Positions 36,935 to 45,080 of a stretch of 64,000 nucleotides of DNA are shown piece after piece. Source of the DNA: Lachnospiraceae bacterium (GTDB lineage Bacteria; Bacillota; Clostridia; Lachnospirales; Lachnospiraceae); NCBI GenBank assembly GCA_024699325.1, contig JAILPS010000042.1, positions 19,261 to 83,260 on the forward strand. Direction: 5' to 3'. A model generated the notes under the pieces. The model saw only the letters and a program-made list of their open reading frames with translations, was not told where the DNA came from and did not search any database. Position numbers and translations under genes: made by a program. How positions within the stretch are numbered: the first letter of the stretch is position 1; the number at the start of each line of letters is the position of its first letter.

Positions 36935-38041
36935 ATGTACGAAAATGAAGTTCAGAAGGCGCAGGAGCGTTTAAATGCGGCTCTTACCCTTGCAAAGAAG
37001 CAGCCTGAGGAGGCTATCAACATGATCCTCGACATGGAGAAGTGGGTTGACGAGACACTTCCAAACGACTGCCCTGAGTATTTCGGCGTCGTTATCACAT
37101 ACAACGAGGTCATGGGCGACTTAAAGCAGCGCCAGAGAAAGCTTGTTGAGGCTGAGCCATATTATAAGAAGATGGCTAAGTACGCGCAGCAGCTTAACGA
37201 GCTCGACAAGGAGAAGTTTGATATCCGTCTGGCTCAGGCATATATGAAGATCGCTTTCAACATCAGACTTAGCTTAGGCTTCCAGATGTTTAGAAACCAG
37301 CCTGTAGCTCTCACAGAGAAGACACAGATGCCTTACGAGGCTACAATCAACTTCTACAAGATGGCTATCACAGTTACTGATGCCAACGCCAAGAAGGGCA
37401 GCGGCAAGCATTTGGAGCTTCGCGCCAACTGCATCATCGGTCTTGCAATCATGAACGCAAGCATCGGCAACTACAAGGACGCAATCGCTATGTACGAGGA
37501 TGCGATTAAGATCCAGAAGGCCATCTATCAGACACTTGACAATAAGGAGTCAGGCGTTGCTCTTGGCAACTCCATGGCTACACTTGCAACGCTCTACACA
37601 CTGTATAAGGATCCTGTGAAGGCCCAGGAGAGTTTGGAGGATTCCATCTTCACTCTCAAGGAGCATGAGAATGAGGACCCTGTGAGAAGCGGTGTGCTGC
37701 TTGCGAGAAACTATATGAACCTTGCGGGAACCATGGTTGCCAACAAGGCTGACAAGGAAGATATCGACGACGCCTATGAGAAGGCTACGAAGAAGATCAG
37801 CATGGTTAACGCCATCGCCAAGAACGCTGCAGTGGCAGACGAGGTTACCTGCTACATGTTGAGCGGTCAGTTCTATGTGATGACAGGCGACAGAGCCAAG
37901 GGTGAGCCACAGCTTCAGCATGCGCTGGATTTAGTGAACCCTATCCTTGAGGCACAGCCTGACAACCAGCAGATGAAGGTGTTAAAGACAAGACTTGAGA
38001 TGCTGCTTAGAGGCGAGGCACCAGAGAAAACGGAGGCATAA
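36935..38041 (+). CDS. TPR-like helical repeat protein
   Basis: A 368-residue soluble protein built of helical pairs resembling tetratricopeptide repeats. Examples are the stretch around PEEAINMILDMEKW (residues about 22-40), YKDAIAMYEDAIKIQKA near the middle, and GEPQLQHALDLVNP near the end. I recognise no enzymatic motif, so it is probably a scaffold or partner protein. ATG 36935 follows AAAGGAG. Longer in-frame starts reach back into the upstream promoter and are rejected. The ackA start lies one base after its stop, and the ackA ribosome site is inside the last codons, so the two are one operon. Confidence 0.8.
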   Translation: MYENEVQKAQERLNAALTLAKKQPEEAINMILDMEKWVDETLPNDCPEYFGVVITYNEVMGDLKQRQRKLVEAEPYYKKMAKYAQQLNELDKEKFDIRLAQAYMKIAFNIRLSLGFQMFRNQPVALTEKTQMPYEATINFYKMAITVTDANAKKGSGKHLELRANCIIGLAIMNASIGNYKDAIAMYEDAIKIQKAIYQTLDNKESGVALGNSMATLATLYTLYKDPVKAQESLEDSIFTLKEHENEDPVRSGVLLARNYMNLAGTMVANKADKEDIDDAYEKATKKISMVNAIAKNAAVADEVTCYMLSGQFYVMTGDRAKGEPQLQHALDLVNPILEAQPDNQQMKVLKTRLEMLLRGEAPEKTEA

Positions 38042-38042
38042 T

Positions 38043-39233
38043 ATGAAGGTTTTAGTAATCAACTGCGGAAGCTCATCACTTAAGTATCAGCTTATCGATT
38101 CGCAGACAGAGCAGGTTCTTGCGAAGGGACTCTGCGAGAGAATTGGAATAGACGGAAGGCTTACACATAAGCCTACAGGCAAGGATAAGGTCGAGAAGGA
38201 TTTAGCCATGCCTGACCACACAGCAGCAGTGGGCTTCGTGCTCGACGCACTCACAGATCCTGTATGCGGTGTTGTCGCATCTCTTAAGGAGATTGGCGCA
38301 GTCGGACACAGAATTGTGCACGGCGGCGAGAAGTTTAACAAGTCAGTTGTCATCACAGAGGATGTTATTAAGGATATTGAGAGCGTGTCAGGTCTGGCTC
38401 CTCTTCACAATCCGGCAAACCTCATAGGCATCAGAAGCTGCCAGAAGCTCATGCCAGGCGTTCCTATGGTTGCAGTGTTTGACACAGCATTTCATCAGAC
38501 CATGCCCAAGCAGGCATATCTCTACGGAATTCCACACGAGTTCTACGAGAAGTACGGCATCCGCCGCTACGGCTTCCACGGCACCAGCCACAGCTATGTT
38601 TCACAGGTTGGAGCTCAGCTTGTAGGTAAGCCATATAACGAGGCTAAGATTATCGTCGCACACCTTGGAAACGGTTCTTCCATCTGTGCAGTTAAGAACG
38701 GTAAGTCAGTTGACACATCCATGGGACTCACACCACTTGACGGTCTGCCTATGGGAACCAGAAGCGGAAGCCTCGATCCAACAATCATCTCATACATCGC
38801 CGAGAAGGAGCATGTATCCCTCGAGGAGGTTATGACCATTTTAAATAAGAAGTCAGGAATGGCCGGCATGAGCGGTGTCGGAAGCGACTTCAGAGATCTG
38901 GACGCTGCTGCCAGCGCAGGCAACACCCTCGCTGACGAGGCCCTGGAGGTATTCTCATACAATGTTGCGAAGTTTATCGGCGCATATCAGGTCGCAGTAG
39001 GCGGCGCTGATGCCATCTGCTTCACAGCCGGCGTTGGAGAGAACGACGTTAAGGTGAGAGCAAGAATTTGCAAATACTTAGAGGGTATCGGCGTTAAGAT
39101 TGACTACGATGTCAATGCTGTGACAAGAGGTACACAGACCAAGATAAGTACGGATGATTCCATATGTGCGGTATGGGTTGTTCCTACTAACGAGGAGCTT
39201 GCAATAGCAAGAGAGACAGTCGCTCTGGTGTAA
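38043..39233 (+). CDS. ackA: Acetate kinase
   Basis: A 396-residue ASKHA-fold kinase that makes ATP and acetate from acetyl phosphate in fermentation. It has NCGSSSLKYQL at the N-terminus, HRIVHGG (substrate Arg), VFDTAFHQ with the catalytic Asp, HLGNGSS (phosphate loop) and FTAGVGEN. The length is normal. ATG 38043 is chosen because the protein then begins directly with the conserved MKVLVINCG strand; GGAGG at about 38032 overlaps the end of the TPR gene. Phosphotransacetylase (pta), the usual partner, is not adjacent. Confidence 0.97.
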   Translation: MKVLVINCGSSSLKYQLIDSQTEQVLAKGLCERIGIDGRLTHKPTGKDKVEKDLAMPDHTAAVGFVLDALTDPVCGVVASLKEIGAVGHRIVHGGEKFNKSVVITEDVIKDIESVSGLAPLHNPANLIGIRSCQKLMPGVPMVAVFDTAFHQTMPKQAYLYGIPHEFYEKYGIRRYGFHGTSHSYVSQVGAQLVGKPYNEAKIIVAHLGNGSSICAVKNGKSVDTSMGLTPLDGLPMGTRSGSLDPTIISYIAEKEHVSLEEVMTILNKKSGMAGMSGVGSDFRDLDAAASAGNTLADEALEVFSYNVAKFIGAYQVAVGGADAICFTAGVGENDVKVRARICKYLEGIGVKIDYDVNAVTRGTQTKISTDDSICAVWVVPTNEELAIARETVALV

Positions 39234-39246
39234 TTTGTGCGCTTAC

Positions 39247-39281
39247 AGGGGAGAGTGAATATTTCACCCTCCCCTTTTTTT
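39247..39281 (+). terminator. Rho-independent terminator after ackA
   Basis: A stem AGGGGAG/CTCCCCT extended past one mismatch by GTGAA/TTCAC, then seven T residues. Confidence 0.9.
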
Positions 39282-39401
39282 AAATGTGTCTACATTTCGC
39301 AGTTTTTACAATCTTTTTACACGGATTATTCACAATTTAAAACTATAGTTGCATCATCAGAACAGCAATTAAGAATTCTGTGCGAGGAAGGAGGAAAGAT
39401 T

Positions 39402-40250
39402 ATGGCAAAGAAGGGTGTTTTAATAGAGAGCTTCGAGAGAAGAGAGATGAAGTTCATCCTTAATAAGGAACAGTTTGAAGGAATATTAGACAGTCTCTTA
39501 AACTATATGGAAATAGATGATTACAGTGCGCAGACAGGTTACTATCCTATCAGCAACATCTATTACGATACTCCCAATGATCAGCTTATAAGAACTTCCA
39601 TCAAGAAGCCTCCGTACAAGGAGAAGCTCAGGATGAGAAGCTATGGAACTCCTAAGAACATGGACACCATGGTTTTCGTGGAGATCAAGAAGAAGTATAA
39701 GAATATTGTTGGCAAGAGAAGAATCATGCTTCCTCTCAGATACGCATACGATTATCTGGAGACAGGTTATCTTCCAACCACTTTGACACTAAACGATCAG
39801 ATTGTCAGAGAGCTCGACTACTTCAGGACAAGATACGAGCTTCTGCCCAAGGTTTATCTGTCATACGACAGGAAGGCGCTTGCAGGTATCGAGGACCCTA
39901 ACTTCAGAGTGACATTTGACAAGAATATCACTGTGAGACGTGAGGATGTGAGACTTGAGAGCGGCAGCTACGGAAGACAGCTTCTTCCGGAGGATACCTG
40001 GATTATGGAAATCAAGGTTGCTGATGCCATGCCACTGTGGTGTGTGAGAATCTTATCAGAATTTCACGCTTACAAGGGCAGCTTCTCAAAATATGGTACA
40101 GAGTATCTGCAGTATGTTCAGGAAGAGATCAACAAGACGAAGCACATTGTAGACAAGAACGGCACAATACTTGATCATTTTGACGTTGTTCCGGAACAGA
40201 CAGAGGATAAGAAAATAATTGCTCTTAAGAAAGTGAAGGAGGTAGGTTAA
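39402..40250 (+). CDS. VTC-domain polyphosphate polymerase
   Basis: A 282-residue protein with the VTC domain, a tunnel-shaped polymerase that in yeast Vtc4 makes polyphosphate from ATP. Charged strands expected to line the tunnel are visible: ERREMKFIL, YYDTPNDQLI, KEKLRMRSYG, FVEIKKKY with GKRRI, LSYDRKAL, VTFDKNITVRR and the metal-binding IMEIKVADAMP. It lacks membrane helices; the DUF4956 membrane protein is the next gene, one base later. ATG 39402 follows GAAGGAGG; an upstream in-frame start at 39237 would begin within the ackA terminator region. The function is by family inference. Confidence 0.87.
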   Translation: MAKKGVLIESFERREMKFILNKEQFEGILDSLLNYMEIDDYSAQTGYYPISNIYYDTPNDQLIRTSIKKPPYKEKLRMRSYGTPKNMDTMVFVEIKKKYKNIVGKRRIMLPLRYAYDYLETGYLPTTLTLNDQIVRELDYFRTRYELLPKVYLSYDRKALAGIEDPNFRVTFDKNITVRREDVRLESGSYGRQLLPEDTWIMEIKVADAMPLWCVRILSEFHAYKGSFSKYGTEYLQYVQEEINKTKHIVDKNGTILDHFDVVPEQTEDKKIIALKKVKEVG

Positions 40251-40251
40251 C

Positions 40252-40968
40252 ATGACAAGCATAATAACACAGTTAACAGACGTTTTAGCTACAACAACAA
40301 CCACATCGACATCAACTCTTACAGGAAGCACATCTGAGATCATCATCAGAATGGTTTTAAGCATCGTGCTCGGCGTGTGCATAAGCATTGCCTATATTAT
40401 CTGTAACAAGAGAACATATTCTAAGAATATGGCAGTGAGCTTAGTTATTCTTCCGGCCATGGTTTCAGCCATCATCTGGCTCATCGGAAGCAACATCACA
40501 ACAGCCATCAGCTTAGGCGGTGTGTTCACATTAGTTCGTTTCAGAAGTGTTCCGGGCGACTCTAAGGACATCACCAACGTGCTCGCAACCATGACAGCAG
40601 GTCTTGCAATCGGTCTTGGTTACTACGAGGCAGCAGTTATCATCACAGTAGTTGCAATCGTTATCTATGTAGTTCTCACACTTGTGCCATTTGCAAGCCG
40701 CGACGAGCAGCAGTTAAACATCACAATCCCTGAGAACTTAAACTACAACGAGATCTTTGACGATGTTTTGAAGAAGTACACATCATCATACAGCCTGGAC
40801 GTCATCAAGACTTCAAGAATGGGCACCATGTTTGATCTGTCATACAAGGTAGTCATCAAGAACGGCGCTGATACCAAGGCCATGATCGACGAGCTTCGCG
40901 TTAAGAACGGCAATCTCGACATCGTTTTAAATAGAGTTCCTAAGGAATTAGGACCTAAGGTTTTATAA
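40252..40968 (+). CDS. DUF4956 membrane protein, partner of the VTC polymerase
   Basis: A 238-residue membrane protein with about four helices (residues about 28-48, 57-78, 84-100, 118-145) and a C-terminal cytoplasmic alpha/beta domain of about 90 residues. It matches the DUF4956 family through FTLVRFRSVPG.SKDI in the loop after helix 3, a strongly conserved basic stretch. The N-terminus is Thr-rich. DUF4956 genes regularly neighbour VTC-domain polymerase genes, often with CotH, so it may be a channel or membrane anchor for the polymer. That is inference. It is cotranscribed with the preceding gene. Confidence 0.83.
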   Translation: MTSIITQLTDVLATTTTTSTSTLTGSTSEIIIRMVLSIVLGVCISIAYIICNKRTYSKNMAVSLVILPAMVSAIIWLIGSNITTAISLGGVFTLVRFRSVPGDSKDITNVLATMTAGLAIGLGYYEAAVIITVVAIVIYVVLTLVPFASRDEQQLNITIPENLNYNEIFDDVLKKYTSSYSLDVIKTSRMGTMFDLSYKVVIKNGADTKAMIDELRVKNGNLDIVLNRVPKELGPKVL

Positions 40969-40978
40969 TTAGCTTATC

Positions 40979-41003
40979 AGGGGAGTGCCAAGGGCGCTCC
41001 CCT
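40979..41003 (+). terminator. Probable terminator after the VTC/DUF4956 unit
   Basis: An 11-bp stem (40979-40989 with 40993-41003) with one G-U pair and a three-base loop. The following tract (TAGTGTT) is only weakly T-rich. Confidence 0.6.
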
Positions 41004-41028
41004 TAGTGTTACACAGAGCAAAAAAAAC

Positions 41029-41057
41029 TTGTAATATGGCGACTTATTTGCTATAAT
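41029..41057 (+). promoter_or_regulatory. Sigma-A promoter of the 6S RNA
   Basis: TTGTAA (41029-41034), 17-bp spacer, TATAAT (41052-41057), placing the transcript start near 41065. Confidence 0.8.
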
Positions 41058-41064
41058 AAATTCA

Positions 41065-41308
41065 TCGAAAGACACCTGGGGTGTTCGAGATCCTGTATAT
41101 TTTTGAACCTACATTATGACACAAGGGACTCCTATTATTTGTATGTGGATGTCAGGCCTCTTTTATGCCGCTGTTTACAGCCGCCGGTGGAAGACTGAAG
41201 CATATATGCGGTAACCCACCTAGCTTAGCTAGGAGTCAAGAGTACAGGTAACGGCACTCTGGGACTTTCTGCGTATCAAGGATGATCGGGCTTAGGCTCG
41301 ATTTTTTT
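41065..41308 (+). ncRNA. ssrS: 6S RNA
   Basis: A non-coding transcript that binds the sigma-A RNA polymerase holoenzyme by mimicking an open promoter. No frame is open across it. The 5' part CCTGGGGTGTTCGAGAT followed by TTTTTGAACCTAC and the 3' part AGAGTACAGGTAACGGCACT fit the Firmicutes 6S pattern. GAAAG (41067) can pair with CTTTC (41265) to close the rod. The mature RNA probably ends near 41275 (about 210 bases), and the terminator follows. It fills the only gene-free gap over 300 bases. Identification is by remembered consensus, not a covariance search. Confidence 0.8.
41285..41308 (+). terminator. Terminator of the 6S RNA unit
   Basis: ATCGGGC (41285-41291), loop TTAG, GCTCGAT (41296-41302), one G-U pair, then a T-tract. 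Confidence 0.88.
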
Positions 41309-41320
41309 GCTTTTATAGGC

Positions 41321-41349
41321 TTGAATAAATCAGATGTTGCCTATATAAT
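41321..41349 (+). promoter_or_regulatory. Sigma-A promoter for icd
   Basis: TTGAAT (41321-41326), 17-bp spacer, TATAAT (41344-41349). Confidence 0.82.
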
Positions 41350-41381
41350 AGATGCGATTAAGCGATAAAGGAGATTACACC

Positions 41382-42593
41382 ATGAGCAAAATTCAGATGA
41401 CTACACCACTTGTCGAGATGGACGGCGACGAGATGACCAGAATCCTGTGGAAGATGATTAAGGATGACTTAATTCTTCCATTTGTGGATCTTAAGAGCGA
41501 ATACTATGACTTGGGTCTGGTTCACAGAGATGAGACCGGCGACCAGGTTACATTTGACTCTGCCAATGCTGCACTTAAGTACGGCGTCGCTGTAAAGTGC
41601 GCAACCATCACACCTAACGCGGCGAGAGTGAAGGAATACAACCTTAAGGAGATGTACAAGAGCCCTAACGGAACCATCCGTGCAATCATGGACGGTACAG
41701 TTTTCAGAGCGCCAATCATCGTTAAGGGCGTTGAGCCATATGTCAAGACATGGAAGAAGCCTATCACGATTGCCAGACATGCTTATGGCGATGTATATAA
41801 GGCCAGCGAGATGAAGATTCCGGGACCTGGCAAGGTGGAGCTTGTCTACACCGCAGAGGACGGAACTGAGACACGCGAGTTAGTACACAACTACAAGTCA
41901 GCTGGTATCGCACAGGGTATGCACAACCTCGTGCCTTCAATCGAGAGCTTTGCAAGAAGCTGTTTCAATTACGCTCTTGACACCAAGCAGGATCTGTGGT
42001 TTGCAACCAAGGACACCATATCCAAGAAGTATGATCACACATTTAAGGATATCTTCCAGGAGATGTTTGACAAGGAATACAAGGAGAAGTTCGCCGCTGC
42101 AGGCATCGAGTACTTCTACACACTTATCGACGACGCTGTTGCCCGTGTGATTAAGAGCGAGGGCGGCTACATCTGGGCATGCAAGAACTATGACGGTGAT
42201 GTCATGAGCGACATGGTTGCCACAGCATTTGGCTCACTTGCCATGATGACATCTGTTCTTGTGACACCTGACGGCAAGTACGAATATGAGGCTGCACACG
42301 GCACTGTTCAGAGACACTACTACAAGCACCTCAAGGGCGAGGAGACATCAACCAACTCTGTTGCGACAATATTTGCATGGAGCGGCGCTTTCAGAAAGCG
42401 CGGTGAGCTCGACAACCTTCCTGAGCTTGTGAACTACGCAGACTGTTTAGAGCAGGCTACAATCGAGACCATCGAGAGTGGCTACATGACGAAGGACTTA
42501 GCTCTTGTCTCAACACTGCCTGACATTCATCCTCTGAGCTCTGAGGATTTCATCAAGGCTATCGCTAAGCGCTTAGCAGCCAAGCTTGCATAA
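41382..42593 (+). CDS. icd: NADP-dependent isocitrate dehydrogenase
   Basis: A 403-residue enzyme that oxidises isocitrate to 2-oxoglutarate and CO2, here probably supplying glutamate in an anaerobe. It is of the homodimeric eukaryotic-like type: [15 protein letters not shown] at the N-terminus, the isocitrate loop around [20 protein letters not shown] (NADP region) and [10 protein letters not shown]. The metal aspartates are in LIDDAVARV and [12 protein letters not shown] 41382 is chosen for its AAAGGAG site; a longer in-frame start at 41352 overlaps the transcript start region. A clear promoter and terminator make it a single-gene unit. Confidence 0.95.
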   Translation: MSKIQMTTPLVEMDGDEMTRILWKMIKDDLILPFVDLKSEYYDLGLVHRDETGDQVTFDSANAALKYGVAVKCATITPNAARVKEYNLKEMYKSPNGTIRAIMDGTVFRAPIIVKGVEPYVKTWKKPITIARHAYGDVYKASEMKIPGPGKVELVYTAEDGTETRELVHNYKSAGIAQGMHNLVPSIESFARSCFNYALDTKQDLWFATKDTISKKYDHTFKDIFQEMFDKEYKEKFAAAGIEYFYTLIDDAVARVIKSEGGYIWACKNYDGDVMSDMVATAFGSLAMMTSVLVTPDGKYEYEAAHGTVQRHYYKHLKGEETSTNSVATIFAWSGAFRKRGELDNLPELVNYADCLEQATIETIESGYMTKDLALVSTLPDIHPLSSEDFIKAIAKRLAAKLA

Positions 42594-42608
42594 TCACAAC
42601 ACCACCAG

Positions 42609-42636
42609 CCGCCTAAGCCAAGCTTAGGCGGTTTTT
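42609..42636 (+). terminator. Rho-independent terminator after icd
   Basis: CCGCCTAAGC (42609-42618), loop CAA, GCTTAGGCGG (42622-42631), then five T residues. Confidence 0.94.
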
Positions 42637-42658
42637 GATTGTTTGAAAGGGACACGGA

Positions 42659-45031
42659 ATGATCAGATACGCCAACCAAATATTTAGGATTTCCGTGCGA
42701 CAGCTTGTGGAGTTTGTGTTGTCAAGCGGGGATCTGGACAACAGAAGGGGGACCAGGAGAGAGCAGGCCATGCTCGAGGGAACCCGCATACATAAAAAGA
42801 TTCAGCAGGAGATGGGAAGCGACTACCGCCCTGAGGTGGCGATGAAGCTTGACATCCCTGTACATGTGTTTAACGGTGAGGAGCCTGACTATGTCATAGC
42901 GCTTGAGGGAAGGGCGGACGGCCTGATGGAGTGCGGCGACGGGAAACTCCTGGTGGACGAAATCAAGGGCATGTACGTGGATGTGGATAAGCTTAAGGAG
43001 CCCATAGAGGTTCACGAGGCGCAGGCCAAATGCTACGGCTACATCCAGACCTTAGAGGACAAGAGGGATGTGTGCATCCAGCTGACCTATGTGGATATGG
43101 ACACGGAGAAGGTCAGAAGATTTAAAAACATTTACAGCCACGAGGAGCTTAGTGTGTGGTTTGAGGGTGTTTTAGAGGAGTATAAGAAGTGGACCACATT
43201 TTACTTCCTGCACAGGGGCGCCAGAAACAAAACCGCCATGCAGCTGGAGTTTCCGTACCCCTACAGGGAGGGGCAGAAGGATCTGGTTGCGGCCGCCTAC
43301 AGGACTCTTAAGCAGGAGAAAACCCTGTTTATTCAGGCGTCCACGGGCATCGGCAAAACCCTCTCCACGCTGTTTCCGGCCATCAGAGTCATGGGCGAGG
43401 AGAGGGCTGAGAAGGTGTTCTATCTGACGGCTAAGACCATAACCAGGTCGGTGGCCAAGGAGGCCGTGGGGATACTCTCTGACAGCGGTCTTGCGGTCTC
43501 GTCAATGGAGATTACCGCCAAGGAAAAACTGTGTTTTATGGACGAGATGGACTGTAATCCTGAGAGCTGCCCGTATGCCAAGGGGCATATGGACAGGGTG
43601 AACGCTGCGGTCTACGAGCTAATCACCACAAAGGAGAAGATAAGCAGGGAGGATATTTTGGAGGTGGCTAGGCGCCACGAGGTCTGTCCATTTGAGATGA
43701 GCTTAGATGTGAGCTACTGGGTCGACGTGGTCATCTGCGACTACAACTATGTGTTTGATCCAAATGTCAGACTGCAGAGATTCTTCAGCGAGGGCGCGAA
43801 GTCCGATGCCATATTTCTGGTGGACGAGGCCCATAACCTGGTGGAGCGCGCCCGCGAGATGATAAGCGCCACCGTTAAGAAGGAGGATTTCCTAAGCGTC
43901 AAGAAGACAGTGGGGGATGTGTACAGGCCCATGGCCACCAGGCTTGAGAGCTGCAACAGGGAAATGCTTAAGCTTAAGAGGAGGTGCGACGGCTTCACGG
44001 TGTTTACTGAGGCTGACATATCGCCCCTTACGGCAAGTCTTGAGAGGCTCTATGAGGAGTATGCAAGGTTTGCAGAGCGCTTTCCCCACTTCTACAACAA
44101 GGAGTTTTCGGCGCTGTTTTTTGCGGTGAGGGACTACATACTAGTGGCCGAGGATCTAAGCTGCTATAAGATTTACGGGCAGTTTCTGGGAGACGGAAGC
44201 TTCATCGTGAAGCTCTTAAATGTGGACCCTTCCAGGCATCTGGAAAAATGCATCGACATGGGAAGGGGAAGCGTGTTTTTCTCCGCAACCCTCCTGCCGA
44301 TTAATTATTATAAGAGGCTTCTGGGCGGCAAGACGGACGACTATGCCATATATGCCAAGAGCCCGTTTGATGTGAGAAGGCGCCTGATTATCGTGGGGTC
44401 TGACATAAGCACGAAATACACGAGAAGGACTGAGGACGAATTCAGAAAAGCCGCAGCTTATATAAGAGAGATTGTGGGCGCAAGGCGCGGCAACTACATA
44501 GTGTTCTGCCCATCCTACGCATACATGGACAGGGTTTTTAATGCATTTAATGATGAAAAATTTAGAATTCTTAAACAGAGCTCGGCCATGAGCGAGGCGG
44601 ACAGGGAGGAGTTTTTGGATAACTTCAGCGAGGAGGGGGAAGAGAGCCTTGTGGGCCTGTGCGTCATGGGAGGGATATTTTCTGAAGGGATTGATCTTCG
44701 CGGCGAGAGGCTTATAGGCGTCATAATTCTTGGCACAGGGTTACCGCAGATTGGCGATGAGAGGGATCTGCTTCGAAGCTATTTTGAGGAGAGCAACCTG
44801 GATGGTTTTGCCTACGCGTATATGTATCCCGGCATCAACAAGGTTTTGCAGGCGGCCGGAAGACTTATAAGAACCGACGAGGACAGAGGAGTTATCGCGC
44901 TGCTTGACGAGAGGTTTCTTAGAGGAGAGCTTAGAAGACTGTTTCCAAGGGAGTGGGAGACATTTACAGAGGTTACGGTGGGTGATGTCAGAGAATGTGT
45001 CTCACAATTCTGGAACAATAACCTTGATTAA
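42659..45031 (+). CDS. PD-(D/E)XK nuclease fused to Rad3/DinG-type DNA helicase
   Basis: A 790-residue fusion. Residues 1-180 form a PD-(D/E)XK nuclease domain: GRADG gives Asp87, DEIKG gives Glu101 and Lys103 (the classic D-x13-ExK), and HEAQAKCYGYI is the Cas4/RecB-like QxxxY helix. From about residue 200 there is an XPD/Rad3/DinG SF2 helicase: QASTGIGKT (Walker A), four cysteines for a 4Fe-4S cluster (KLCFMD, DCNPESC, VCPFE), VDEAHN (DEAH box), FFSATLLP (III) and QAAGRLIR (VI). It should unwind DNA 5'-3' and may cut it, so repair or recombination is likely. AAAGGG precedes the ATG. The hisS promoter overlaps its end. Confidence 0.88.
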   Translation: MIRYANQIFRISVRQLVEFVLSSGDLDNRRGTRREQAMLEGTRIHKKIQQEMGSDYRPEVAMKLDIPVHVFNGEEPDYVIALEGRADGLMECGDGKLLVDEIKGMYVDVDKLKEPIEVHEAQAKCYGYIQTLEDKRDVCIQLTYVDMDTEKVRRFKNIYSHEELSVWFEGVLEEYKKWTTFYFLHRGARNKTAMQLEFPYPYREGQKDLVAAAYRTLKQEKTLFIQASTGIGKTLSTLFPAIRVMGEERAEKVFYLTAKTITRSVAKEAVGILSDSGLAVSSMEITAKEKLCFMDEMDCNPESCPYAKGHMDRVNAAVYELITTKEKISREDILEVARRHEVCPFEMSLDVSYWVDVVICDYNYVFDPNVRLQRFFSEGAKSDAIFLVDEAHNLVERAREMISATVKKEDFLSVKKTVGDVYRPMATRLESCNREMLKLKRRCDGFTVFTEADISPLTASLERLYEEYARFAERFPHFYNKEFSALFFAVRDYILVAEDLSCYKIYGQFLGDGSFIVKLLNVDPSRHLEKCIDMGRGSVFFSATLLPINYYKRLLGGKTDDYAIYAKSPFDVRRRLIIVGSDISTKYTRRTEDEFRKAAAYIREIVGARRGNYIVFCPSYAYMDRVFNAFNDEKFRILKQSSAMSEADREEFLDNFSEEGEESLVGLCVMGGIFSEGIDLRGERLIGVIILGTGLPQIGDERDLLRSYFEESNLDGFAYAYMYPGINKVLQAAGRLIRTDEDRGVIALLDERFLRGELRRLFPREWETFTEVTVGDVRECVSQFWNNNLD

Positions 45032-45052
45032 AGCTTAAATATTTGATATATT
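45024..45052 (+). promoter_or_regulatory. Sigma-A promoter for hisS, overlapping the helicase stop
   Basis: TTGATT (45024-45029, over the last codons), 17-bp spacer, TATATT (45047-45052). Confidence 0.65.
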
Positions 45053-45080
45053 AACTCCAAATGTGAAAAGGAGAATAGAC

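Noticed and set aside
45032..45080. T-box leader for hisS (also checked before gltX and lysS)
   Set aside because: The gaps are too short and the TGGNACCGCG-type core is absent.
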